Shown here in pieces: positions 1 through 6,991 of a stretch of 21,979 nt of DNA (the first letter of the stretch is position 1; each line of letters opens with the position of its first letter). Where the stretch lies: NCBI GenBank assembly GCA_034429475.1, contig DAOUGD010000066.1:1-21979 (forward strand). The letters are read 5' to 3'. Source of the DNA: JAKQHY01 sp034429475 (GTDB lineage: Bacteria; Chloroflexota; Anaerolineae; B4-G1; SLSP01). The notes under the pieces were generated by a model. That model was not told where the DNA came from. It saw only the letters and a list, made by a program, of their open reading frames with translations, and ran no database searches. Position numbers and translations under genes: made by a program.

Positions 1-6
1 TGTAGG

Positions 7-176
7 ATTTCATAATTTTTGAGACTGAGAAGGCCTAAAACGGCCCTTATTTCACGGTTTTTGAGACTGGCATTTCACAGTTTTTGAGACTACCCTAAGA
101 ATTTGGCCGGTCCATTTCATAATTTTTGAGACTATCCTAACCTGCAAAGTCCCGTTATTTCGCAATTTTTGAGACT
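7..176 (+). repeat. Left-end array of five TnsB-binding-type repeats
   Basis: Five direct copies of a 20-bp motif, consensus ATTTCAYRRTTTTTGAGACT, lie at 7-26, 49-68, 72-91, 114-133 and 157-176. Copy 5 has G for A at position 6. Copies 1 and 4 are identical. Start-to-start distances are 42, 23, 42 and 43 bp, close to two or four helical turns. Copies 3 to 5 are followed by a further shared A(C/T)CCTAA. The same motif occurs inverted at the other end of the element, as expected for transposase binding sites. The assignment to TnsB is by analogy with Tn7. Confidence 0.9.
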
Positions 177-303
177 ATCCTAACACAGAACTGCCCGGCT
201 GGGTAGTTCCGTGCCGGGTGTATGGCGGCGCACCATTTTCTGCTTTCGCTGTAGCCGGACTACAATGAACGTGGGTGTTGTTCATTTAGTAAAGGAGGAC
301 GTT

Positions 304-963
304 ATGGCTGTCAGAAAAGTATCCAATCGGGGTGGCAATATCATCGGCCACTATCCCTCACTCAAACTGGGCCGGATGGTCGCGTTCGAGTCGTTGCTCG
401 AACGGGACTTCGTGTATCTGCTCGACTATGAACCCGCCGTGGTGGATTTCAGCGAACAACCGCTGACCATCCAGTATGTCCATGAGGCCCAGTCGCGCCG
501 CTATACGCCGGATTTTCAAGTGCGCGGTCACGGGCGCACCTGGCTCTGTGAGTGCAAGCCCGCCGCGCGCGTGGCGGAACCGCGGAACCAGGTGAAGTTT
601 GCCGCCGCCCGCGCGTGGTGTCAGGCACAGGGCTGGACGTTCATGGTCGTGACCGAGGCCCAACTGGCGGCCAACGCACGGGTCACGAACATCAAGTTGC
701 TCGCCCAGTTCGCCCGTTATCCCCGCAACCCGGCGGTGCAGGAGCGGATCTTGGCCGTCCTGGCAGAGCGGGCGCAACCGCTGACCATCGCGGAGGTGAT
801 GCAGCAGGTGCAACCGCAAGCGCCCCAAGCTGTCCTGATTCCCATTCTCTGCATGGCCTTTCATCACGAAGTTCACATTCCCCTGAATGGGGCGCCGATC
901 ACCAGCGCTTCTCCCATCACCCTGACGCCCATCCCCGAAGACCATGGAGCGTGGTTACCATGA
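304..963 (+). CDS. tnsA: TnsA, transposon endonuclease
   Basis: This 219-aa protein is the TnsA-family endonuclease, which in Tn7 cuts the 5' ends of the transposon so that it is fully excised. The restriction-like active site is visible: E29 in FESLLE, D70 in YTPDF, and E83-x-K85 in CECKP. The C-terminal part after about residue 140 resembles the helical region that contacts TnsC. The ATG at 304 was chosen because AAAGGAGG at 291-298 sits just upstream; an in-frame GTG at 211 has no such site and adds residues unlike the family. A TACAAT -10-like box at 261-266 lies upstream, but no convincing -35 accompanies it. The stop overlaps the tnsB start by four bases (ATGA), which suggests translational coupling. 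Confidence 0.9.
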   Translation: MAVRKVSNRGGNIIGHYPSLKLGRMVAFESLLERDFVYLLDYEPAVVDFSEQPLTIQYVHEAQSRRYTPDFQVRGHGRTWLCECKPAARVAEPRNQVKFAAARAWCQAQGWTFMVVTEAQLAANARVTNIKLLAQFARYPRNPAVQERILAVLAERAQPLTIAEVMQQVQPQAPQAVLIPILCMAFHHEVHIPLNGAPITSASPITLTPIPEDHGAWLP

Positions 964-2996
964 GCGCGCAGCGCTTCTCCACCGGCCAGCACTTCCTCTG
1001 GCAGGAGGTCGAGTACGAGGTCAAACGGCTGTTGCCTGAGAGTCGGCTGCTCATTGAACAGCTCGCCACCACCGAGTTGCAGCAGGTCGCTTTCACCGTC
1101 CTGGCCCAGGCTCTCTTTGCCGGTGAGTTACGGTTCGTGACCGCCGCCGGCAGTGCCCCGCCCGCCGCCAAGGAGTCATTGATCACGTTGGCCGACTATC
1201 CCCCCCACTTGCGCGCCTTGGCCGAATACCGTTGGGAAGTGATTCGCCCCCTGCTCGCCCTAGCGCCCACCGCCCGCACCCGCGCACAGGTGACCGCGCG
1301 CGTGGCGGAAGTCCGCCAAGCCCACCCAGCCGCTGCCGAGTTCCCCGCCGCGCCCGTGAGTGTCGCCTCGATTTATCGGTGGCTCCAAGCCTATGAACGC
1401 AGTGGCCACGACATCCGCGCCTTGGTGGGCAACTCCGCGCACCAGGGCGGCCCGCACCAGCCCCGGTTGACCGCGGCGACCGAGGCGCTCCTGGATACGA
1501 CGATTCGTGATCGCTACTACATTCCGGAACAAGTCACCTGTGACGATCTCTACTTAGAGGTGGCCTTGCGCGTCGCCGAGGAAAACCGCTTCCGGCACGC
1601 GGATGAGCAGCTGACACCGCCCTCCCGCACCACCGTGTGGCGCCGCCTCGCAGGGCAGGATGAGCAAGAGAAACTCTTAGCCAAGCGGGGTAAGCCGGCC
1701 ACGGAGCGCCAGACCACGCAATACGGCCAAATGCCTTACCCCACGCTTCCGCTGGAACGCGTGGAGATCGATCATACCCCGGTGGATCTCATCGTCGTGG
1801 ATGCGGCCGACCTGCTCCCTCTGGGCCGGCCCACGCTGACCTACTGCCTGGACACCGCCACGCGCTATCCGCTGGGCTTCTACCTGGGATTTGAGCCCCC
1901 CAGTTACCTGACGGTGATGGCCTGTCTGTATCATGCCATCCTCGTCAAACCCGATATCCGGGCCCGCTATGCGACGCAGCATGACTGGTTGGCGTATGGG
2001 ATTCCGGGCGCGTTGATCGTCGACAATGGCAAGGAATTCATCGGCCATGATTTGCAGGACGCCTGCCAGGCGTTAGGCATGGAACTCCGGCAAATGCCGC
2101 CCCAGACCCCGCATTTCAAGGCCACCGTGGAACGCATGTTCCGCACCCTGAATACCGGGCTGGTACATACCCTGCCGGGCACCACCTTCTCCAACCCGAG
2201 CGAACGCGGCGCCTATGACAGTGTCGCGGCCGCGTGTATCGATTTGGACGATCTGCACGCGGTCCTGCATCTCTTCTTGGTGGACATCTACGCCGAGAAT
2301 TGGCATCGCGGCCTCGGAGATATTCCCGCCCGGCGCTGGGAAGCCCTCACCCAGGCGGGTTTCTTTCCCCGCCTCCCCGCCAGCGCCGCGGAACTGAAGA
2401 TCCTGTTGGGGCGGGTGATCGCGCGGGTGATTGAGCCCTACGGCATCGAGTTCCTGCGATTGCGCTACAACGCGCCCGCGTTGGCCCCCCTGCGCAGGCA
2501 ATTGCAGGGCGCCAAAGCCAAAATCAAGTATGACCCAGCCGACCTGAGCCAGCTGCACGTTTTCGACCCGCAGGCCCAGCGCTACCTCCCGGTGCCCTGC
2601 CTGGAAGCGGACTATGCCCAGGGACTTTCCCTGTGGAAACATCGCGTGATCTTGAATCTGGCCCGGCAGGAGACGACCGCCGTAGACAGCTTGAGCCTGG
2701 CGCGCGCCAAGCGCCAGATTCAGGAGATCGTGGCCCAGAGTCGCGCGGACCAAAAGCGCCGCCCCCGGACGCGGCTGGCGCGGTGGCAAAGTGGCGCAGA
2801 CGCCACCCCCCAGGAGCAAGCCGCTGCGGCACCGGCCAGTGACACCAGCCTGGGGGGGCCGGCCCTGACCCTGGCGTCGCCAGACCTGGTAGCGCTGACC
2901 CCGGACTGGCCCACGCTGCTGACGGAGCTCGAAACCGAGGAATGGAGGGTGGGCTATGACTTACCAAACCCCAGTATCGCTGATGGCCGCCGCTGA
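960..2996 (+). CDS. tnsB: TnsB, DDE transposase
   Basis: This 678-aa protein is the DDE-type transposase that binds the end repeats and does the 3' cleavage and strand transfer. The catalytic triad is visible as D271 (VEIDHTPVD), D355 (IVDNGKEF) and E391 (ATVERMFRTLN), with 35 residues between the last two, as in the rve/retroviral integrase fold. Helix-turn-helix DNA-binding regions are expected in the first 240 residues (for example around SVASIYRWLQAYE), and a Mu-transposase-like beta-barrel follows the core. The C-terminus is Ala/Pro-rich and probably flexible before the last segment, which in relatives contacts TnsC. The ATG at 960 overlaps the tnsA stop. The frame stays open upstream to 552, but that part is a shadow of tnsA. 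The last 41 bases overlap tnsC. Confidence 0.93.
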   Translation: MSAQRFSTGQHFLWQEVEYEVKRLLPESRLLIEQLATTELQQVAFTVLAQALFAGELRFVTAAGSAPPAAKESLITLADYPPHLRALAEYRWEVIRPLLALAPTARTRAQVTARVAEVRQAHPAAAEFPAAPVSVASIYRWLQAYERSGHDIRALVGNSAHQGGPHQPRLTAATEALLDTTIRDRYYIPEQVTCDDLYLEVALRVAEENRFRHADEQLTPPSRTTVWRRLAGQDEQEKLLAKRGKPATERQTTQYGQMPYPTLPLERVEIDHTPVDLIVVDAADLLPLGRPTLTYCLDTATRYPLGFYLGFEPPSYLTVMACLYHAILVKPDIRARYATQHDWLAYGIPGALIVDNGKEFIGHDLQDACQALGMELRQMPPQTPHFKATVERMFRTLNTGLVHTLPGTTFSNPSERGAYDSVAAACIDLDDLHAVLHLFLVDIYAENWHRGLGDIPARRWEALTQAGFFPRLPASAAELKILLGRVIARVIEPYGIEFLRLRYNAPALAPLRRQLQGAKAKIKYDPADLSQLHVFDPQAQRYLPVPCLEADYAQGLSLWKHRVILNLARQETTAVDSLSLARAKRQIQEIVAQSRADQKRRPRTRLARWQSGADATPQEQAAAAPASDTSLGGPALTLASPDLVALTPDWPTLLTELETEEWRVGYDLPNPSIADGRR

Positions 2997-3966
2997 TCCC
3001 CTGACCACGCCCGTCGGACGGGCCAACGCGCTGCTAATTCGCTATCCGCGCTTCAATCAACTGGTCAGTCACATTCAACTGTGCCGCGAAATGTCCCAGA
3101 TTGCGGGCGAACCGCAATGCCTGATCCTCGAGGGCCAACCGGGCACGGGCAAATCCACCTTGGTGCAGAGTTATGCCGCCACCTGGGCCCGTTACGAAAC
3201 CGCCCACGGCACGAAGCTGCCGATCTTCTACGTGGAAACCCCTTCACCCGCGACGGTGAAGGGGTTGGCGGCCCGCTTGCTCCAGGCCCTGGGCGACCCG
3301 GCCGCGGATCACGGCACGTTGTGGTCCATGAATACCCGTTTGGTGCATTTCATTCACACTTGCGAGGTGCAGTTGATTATTCTGGATGACTTTCACCACC
3401 TGATTGATACCGAGACCAATCGGGTCTTGAACCAGGTCGCCGATTGGCTCAAGGTGCTCATCAAAGAAACCCAGGTCCCCTTCCTGGTGGTGGGCGTGGA
3501 GGGCAGCGTCACTCGCATCCTGGAAGCCAATGCCCAGTTGTCCCGCCTGTTTGCCATTCGCGAAACTTTGCGCCCGTTTCAGTGGGACAGCCAGCACCCG
3601 GAGACGATCCAGGAGTTTGTGACCTTCGTGACCTTTGCCGAACGCCTGATCGGGGTGCCCTTGAGTGCCGAACTGCCGCGTGAGGAATTGCTGTACCGGG
3701 TGTATACGGCGACGGCCGGGGTCGTGGGCAACGTGATGAACTTGTTGCGCTACGCCGTGGGGCTGGCCCAACAGCAGGAGGCGGAGGTCCTCTCCCTGGC
3801 CACGTTGACCGCCGCCTTCAATTTGCGGCTGGCGGCCCATATGCACAAACCCAGTCCGTTTGTCCTCGCGCGTGAGCCGCTGGTGCGCCCCGCGGCACCC
3901 CCCGCCGCCCCCCCGCCGGCTGACACGCCGCCGGTCGCCGCGCCCCCTGCGGAGCCGGCCGAGTAG
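2956..3966 (+). CDS. tnsC: TnsC, AAA+ transposition regulator
   Basis: This 336-aa AAA+ ATPase links target selection by TniQ to the TnsA/TnsB transposase in Tn7-like systems. Walker A is GQPGTGKS at residues 60-67, and Walker B is LIILDD at 140-145. The length is short compared with Tn7 TnsC (about 555 aa) and nearer to the compact TnsC of CRISPR-associated transposons. After about residue 305 there is a Pro/Ala-rich tail of some 30 residues, probably unstructured. The start at 2956 has GGAGGG at 2944-2949 with a six-base spacer, so the 41-base overlap with tnsB looks real; an ATG ten codons in is an alternative. tniQ starts six bases after the stop. Confidence 0.92.
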   Translation: MTYQTPVSLMAAADPLTTPVGRANALLIRYPRFNQLVSHIQLCREMSQIAGEPQCLILEGQPGTGKSTLVQSYAATWARYETAHGTKLPIFYVETPSPATVKGLAARLLQALGDPAADHGTLWSMNTRLVHFIHTCEVQLIILDDFHHLIDTETNRVLNQVADWLKVLIKETQVPFLVVGVEGSVTRILEANAQLSRLFAIRETLRPFQWDSQHPETIQEFVTFVTFAERLIGVPLSAELPREELLYRVYTATAGVVGNVMNLLRYAVGLAQQQEAEVLSLATLTAAFNLRLAAHMHKPSPFVLAREPLVRPAAPPAAPPPADTPPVAAPPAEPAE

Positions 3967-3972
3967 GGTCCG

Positions 3973-5136
3973 ATGACTACGTACCCTGTTCCGGAGCGCG
4001 CCTTACTCTGTCGGCCAGCGCTGCTGCCCGACGAATCGCTGGGGTCGTACCTCCAGCGCCTGGCGGACGCCAACGCCTACGTCCCCTTCTCCCTGTTCAC
4101 CGGCCTCTGCCAGCGGCGCCTGGCGGCGCTGGGTGTGCGGGACAACCTGGTACACCCCCAACGCCCCGAAACCTTCGCGGTCCTGGCTGCCCTGGCGCAC
4201 CTTTCCCCCCGTGTGCTGGCGAATGCCTCACTCCATTCCTTCATGGCGGCCCCCCTCTTGCAAGGGCGAGAGTGTACGACCGTTCACCTGACCGATGGCC
4301 TCCCCTTGGCCCTCTTGACCCCGTTCTGGCGGACGCGGTATATGTTACCCTCGGACCATGCCCAGTTCTGTCCTGACTGCCTGCGCGCCGCAGCCTACCA
4401 GCGGCGGGCGTGGGTGCTCACCGATGTCTCAGCCTGCCTGCGCCATCGGCGGGTGTTACGGGATCGCTGTCCGCAGTGCGACGCACGGGTCGCGGTCCAA
4501 GACGTCGTCCGGCGGCAATGCCAGCGTTGTGGGGCCAGCCTCACTAGCGCGGATCAGGAGAGTGCGTTAACGCCGGTGGGGGCGGTGGCCCAGAGTGTCG
4601 CCCAGACCTGGTGGGGATTACCCACCCCAGTCGTCCCGACTGCCGAATGGCCGTTGTTGGCCCAGCCCTTCCCTAGCTTCTACCGCCTGTTCCGCTTTCT
4701 CACGGAGCGCTACAACGCGGGCATGGCCCGCGACCATGGCGCTGAACTCCCCCCGGCCGCCCGCCACCGGGCGCAAGTGGCCGCCTTCAGCGCGTTGACC
4801 AACTGGCCGGTGGGTTTCACGCAGTTTCTGGAAGTGTGCCTGCGCCACGACGTGCAAGTGCAGAGCACCTACTACGGTCAGGATTTCAGTCTACCCGTTT
4901 ACTTACAAAAAGGCGCCCTGCTCGATGTCTGGGTGCAGCACTTCTGGGAGTGCGAGGGCTTTGAGTTCGTGCGCGACGCCTTGGCCAACTTCTTTGAGAC
5001 GCATCACCTGCAACTCTGTCACGAGAACCGCCGACTGCACTTGCTGATCCAATGCGAGGCTGAATTGCAACAGCTGGCATCTCGGCTGGCACAACCCCAG
5101 CAAGAACGCATGGCGCAGCTTGTGGAACACTTATGA
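3973..5136 (+). CDS. tniQ: TniQ/TnsD-family target-selection protein
   Basis: This 387-aa protein belongs to the TniQ family. The N-terminal LLPDESLGSYLQRLADAN is the typical TniQ opening. Zinc-binding pairs follow: C133-x2-C136, C155-x2-H158, C166-x2-C169 and C183-x2-C186, giving two apparent zinc fingers. A C-terminal region of about 190 residues has no motif I can name and probably carries DNA contacts. At 387 aa it is shorter than Tn7 TnsD (508 aa) and close in size to TniQ proteins that work with CRISPR effectors, but no cas genes are nearby. It is the only candidate target selector in the element. The stop is followed almost at once by a perfect 14-bp hairpin and then the right-end TnsB sites. 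Confidence 0.88.
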   Translation: MTTYPVPERALLCRPALLPDESLGSYLQRLADANAYVPFSLFTGLCQRRLAALGVRDNLVHPQRPETFAVLAALAHLSPRVLANASLHSFMAAPLLQGRECTTVHLTDGLPLALLTPFWRTRYMLPSDHAQFCPDCLRAAAYQRRAWVLTDVSACLRHRRVLRDRCPQCDARVAVQDVVRRQCQRCGASLTSADQESALTPVGAVAQSVAQTWWGLPTPVVPTAEWPLLAQPFPSFYRLFRFLTERYNAGMARDHGAELPPAARHRAQVAAFSALTNWPVGFTQFLEVCLRHDVQVQSTYYGQDFSLPVYLQKGALLDVWVQHFWECEGFEFVRDALANFFETHHLQLCHENRRLHLLIQCEAELQQLASRLAQPQQERMAQLVEHL

Positions 5137-5138
5137 AA

Positions 5139-5170
5139 AGACCCGGCCCAACGTCGGTTGGGCCGGGTCT
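5139..5170. terminator. Strong hairpin at the right edge of the transposon operon
   Basis: A perfect 14-bp stem (5139-5152 with 5157-5170; arms AGACCCGGCCCAAC and GTTGGGCCGGGTCT) closes a GTCG tetraloop. It starts three bases after the tniQ stop. On the plus strand no T-tract follows. On the minus strand the stem is followed by TTTTC, so it is better formed as a terminator for transcripts entering from the right flank, where the toxin-antitoxin operon points toward the element. It may act in both directions. Confidence 0.65.
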
Positions 5171-5181
5171 GGAGCGCGACC

Positions 5182-5267
5182 AGTCTCAAAAACCGTGAAA
5201 TACCAGTCTCAAAAATTGTGGAATGCAGTCTCAAAAACTATGGAACGAGTCTCAAAAACTATGAAAT
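5182..5267 (-). repeat. Right-end array of four TnsB-binding-type repeats
   Basis: Four copies of the 20-bp end motif lie in inverted orientation relative to the left end, at 5182-5201, 5205-5224, 5227-5246 and 5248-5267, with AGTCTCAAAAA as the plus-strand core. Start spacings are 23, 22 and 21 bp, so the sites almost abut over about 86 bp. This dense arrangement resembles Tn7R, which carries four overlapping TnsB sites in about 90 bp. The terminal CCTACA at 5268-5273 completes the inverted repeat. Confidence 0.9.
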
Positions 5268-5268
5268 C

Positions 5269-5607
5269 CTACAAATGTGCATCATAAGTGGCGGAAAGCT
5301 CTAAGTTTCGCGCCAGACGCGCAGCCTGATAATGCAACAAAATGTCGCCATAAAATGTGATTTTAAAAACGCTCACCATTTCTAACGCAGATTGGGCTTC
5401 TTCTGGCAGGAGATCGTTGTGGCGGACTTGCTGATGCAAAATATTGCATATTTCATAATACAACAAAGTCGGGGCAATGAGATTGACTTCAGCTTCACAC
5501 CATTGCGCCCACAGAGATTCCGCTTGACGAGTCCATTTTGCCTCTACAAGCAATTGCAGTAAAAAACTTGCATCAACGCAAACCGATCGCTTCGGCAAGT
5601 TGAACAT
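5269..5607 (-). pseudogene. PIN-domain (VapC-like) toxin, interrupted by the transposon
   Basis: PIN-domain toxins are Mg-dependent ribonucleases. The first acidic residue D12 (VCVDASFLLQ), the motif-2 acid E52 (LLYYEICNIL) and D109 of the SATYDAH motif are present. In intact PIN proteins this last motif continues as YDAxYxxLA, with roughly 20 more residues. Here the genomic sequence ends at 5274 and the reading frame enters the transposon terminus, giving a single leucine (TTG) and then TAG from the transposon's own TGTAGG. The product is therefore 112 residues and lacks its C-terminal strand and helix. It overlaps the antitoxin gene by 35 bases, as is usual in such pairs. Whether the shortened protein keeps activity is unknown; loss of function is the likelier outcome. 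Confidence 0.85.
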
Positions 5608-5893
5608 CCCGCTCCTCCCGTAGCTGATGAAGAATCTCCGCCGGGTCTGGCAAGGGTGCGCCGCCTCTCCTGGCAGAAATTCTCTCCCGTAATTGACGGG
5701 CTTGTTCCAACGCGGCGCGCCAATCTGCCTGTGGTTCTTTGGCCTTCAACCGCTCGTATTCCTCGATAGCCATAATGACTGCATAGGGCTTGCCGGCGTG
5801 CTGGATAATCACCGGTTGTTGCTCTATGTTTACATAGCGCAATACCGCGCCAAAATTAATCCGCGTCTTGGTTGCACTCATCTGTCGTTCCAT
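5573..5893 (-). CDS. Phd/YefM-type antitoxin
   Basis: This small antitoxin (106 aa) has the Phd/YefM signature: an N-terminal DNA-binding half with INFGAVLRYV, QPVIIQHAGKPYAVIM and AIEEYERLK, followed by a charged helical C-terminal half that normally wraps the toxin. The ATG at 5893 was chosen because GAGAGG lies just upstream; a GTG two codons earlier is an alternative. The gene overlaps the PIN toxin start by 35 bases. Its promoter and two palindromic operator copies lie immediately upstream, consistent with the autorepression typical of the family. It remains intact although its partner has been broken. Confidence 0.85.
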   Translation of the reverse strand: MERQMSATKTRINFGAVLRYVNIEQQPVIIQHAGKPYAVIMAIEEYERLKAKEPQADWRAALEQARQLRERISARRGGAPLPDPAEILHQLREERDVQLAEAIGLR

Positions 5894-5904
5894 ATCCACC
5901 TCTC

Positions 5905-5928
5905 TTGATTAATCAATTGATTAATCAA
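5905..5928. promoter_or_regulatory. Tandem palindromic operator of the antitoxin operon
   Basis: Two head-to-tail copies of the perfect 12-bp palindrome TTGATTAATCAA occupy 5905-5916 and 5917-5928. They abut the -10 box and cover the expected transcription start, 12 bases before the antitoxin start codon. Phd-family antitoxins bind such palindromes as dimers, and two adjacent sites would allow cooperative, toxin-dependent repression. The role is inferred from position and symmetry. Confidence 0.75.
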
Positions 5929-5957
5929 ATTGTAAAACTAAATAGACTGAACGTCAA
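5929..5957 (-). promoter_or_regulatory. Sigma-70-type promoter of the toxin-antitoxin operon
   Basis: On the minus strand a -35 TTGACG (5952-5957) and a -10 TACAAT (5929-5934) are separated by exactly 17 bases. The boxes match the consensus at 5/6 and 5/6. The operator palindromes begin directly after the -10, so a bound antitoxin would block the start site. Confidence 0.8.
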
Positions 5958-5966
5958 GAGTCACTT

Positions 5967-6929
5967 TTACGCGCGCCGCCGTTGGTATTCTCTCCAATAC
6001 GGGGACAGCTTGAGGATCGCCCGGCGCGCAAACGGCCGCGCGAGCGGCACGAAGTATTTCCGCCAGCCCAATAACGCGGCGATTTCTTTCACAATATCAT
6101 CAAAACTGGCGCGTTGGTACTGCAAGAGCCGCTGACTTTCTTCCGTGTCCAGCCAATCCGTGACATATTCTTTGGTAGTGAACGCCTCTTCGGGCAGCGT
6201 TCCGATGCCCATCGCGGTCAGGATTTTCCCCAGATACTCGCCATACGTTGGCTGGCAGGTCGGGCCGCCGCCGATGAGCCAGAGCTTGCCCCACACTGCG
6301 TCGCACCGGAGCGCGTTCGCCAGCGCCAGAGCCAAATCTCGCGGATGGATGACTTCCATGCGGGTGTCCAACCGGATTTCAAACGCAATGGGGTGCGCTT
6401 TGCGCAACGCGATCTGCGGCACGTCAGAGAAGCGAAAGATCGTCCAGGTCAAAGCAGAGTCCTTCACCATCGCTTCGCCCGCGATTTTGTGCTCGGTATA
6501 GGGATCGGTGGCAAAGACGGGATCGGTCACGCGGCGCGGCGGCGGCAGATGCCGCGTGTGGCCGAACAGGTCGAAGGTGGAGGCGTACAGGAGCTTGGGC
6601 GGCGTGATCTGGGCTTGCGCCGCGTCCAACACGTTGCGCGTCCCATCCACGTTGACCTGGCGCGCCAGCTCCGGCTGCTCATTGCTCAACGGCGGGATGA
6701 TGGCCGCCAGGTGGATGATGACGTCGCGCCCGGAGACGGCGGCGCGGACGGCGGCCGCATCCCGCACGTCGCCCCACTGCACTTCGGCGCGGCCATCCAA
6801 GCGCGCGGCGACGGCCTCAGTCTGCTGATGCCGTACATCGAAACAGCGGATTTCATGGCCCTGCTGCAACAACTCTGCAATGCAATGCGAGCCAACGTGA
6901 CCAAATGCGCCCGTTACCAGGATTTTCAT
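5967..6929 (-). CDS. NAD-dependent epimerase/dehydratase (extended SDR)
   Basis: This 320-aa protein is an extended short-chain dehydrogenase/reductase, the family that includes nucleotide-sugar epimerases. The Rossmann motif G7-A-F-G10-H-V-G13 binds NAD(P). D54 in WGDVRD, the LAAIIPP segment and the catalytic set S117/T118 with Y144-x3-K148 (DPYTEHK) are all present. The substrate cannot be told from the sequence. The start is supported by AGAGG upstream. It has its own near-consensus promoter and lies between the terminator of the VIT-VWA gene and the toxin-antitoxin promoter, so it is probably a single-gene unit. Confidence 0.88.
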   Translation of the reverse strand: MKILVTGAFGHVGSHCIAELLQQGHEIRCFDVRHQQTEAVAARLDGRAEVQWGDVRDAAAVRAAVSGRDVIIHLAAIIPPLSNEQPELARQVNVDGTRNVLDAAQAQITPPKLLYASTFDLFGHTRHLPPPRRVTDPVFATDPYTEHKIAGEAMVKDSALTWTIFRFSDVPQIALRKAHPIAFEIRLDTRMEVIHPRDLALALANALRCDAVWGKLWLIGGGPTCQPTYGEYLGKILTAMGIGTLPEEAFTTKEYVTDWLDTEESQRLLQYQRASFDDIVKEIAALLGWRKYFVPLARPFARRAILKLSPYWREYQRRRA

Positions 6930-6956
6930 AGGGATACCTCTTCACAAGATGAGGGC

Positions 6957-6985
6957 ATTGTAGGGCCGGCAGCAGGGGTTGTCAA
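6957..6985 (-). promoter_or_regulatory. Promoter of the epimerase gene
   Basis: On the minus strand there is a consensus -35 TTGACA (6980-6985), a 17-base spacer and a -10 TACAAT (6957-6962). The predicted start lies about 20 bases before the epimerase ATG. It sits immediately downstream of the VIT-VWA terminator, so the two units are cleanly separated. Confidence 0.82.
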
Positions 6986-6991
6986 GGTCAG

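Larger units (their letters stand above)
1..5273 (+). mobile_element. Complete cargo-free Tn7-like transposon (tnsABC-tniQ)
   Basis: The element is bounded by 26-bp terminal inverted repeats, 1-26 and 5248-5273, which differ at one position. Both start TGTAGGATTTCATA and end TTTTTGAGACT, so the outer bases are 5'-TGT...ACA-3' as in Tn7 relatives. Between them lie only tnsA, tnsB, tnsC and tniQ, all on the plus strand and nearly without gaps. TnsA plus TnsB implies cut-and-paste transposition, TnsC is the AAA+ regulator and TniQ the target selector (family knowledge). No cargo, cas gene, CRISPR array or tnsE is present. The right end lies inside a PIN toxin gene. Tn7 relatives make 5-bp target duplications; the right-flank candidate is AATGT at 5274-5278, but the left flank is outside the window, so this cannot be tested. 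Confidence 0.93.

Noticed and set aside
7..176. Left-end direct repeats as a short CRISPR array
   Set aside because: Spacing is irregular (42, 23, 42, 43), the copies drift, and the same motif appears inverted at the other end of the element, which fits transposase binding sites.
194..218. CCCGGC/GCCGGG inverted repeat as an attenuator or guide RNA before tnsA
   Set aside because: The stem is only six base pairs with a 13-base loop and no supporting element; likely chance in GC-rich DNA.
211..303. N-terminal extension of TnsA from a GTG
   Set aside because: No ribosome site, residues unlike the family, and a strong AAAGGAGG precedes the ATG at 304.
552..959. N-terminal extension of TnsB
   Set aside because: This part of the frame overlaps the conserved tnsA coding region; the ATG at 960 overlapping the tnsA stop is the better start.
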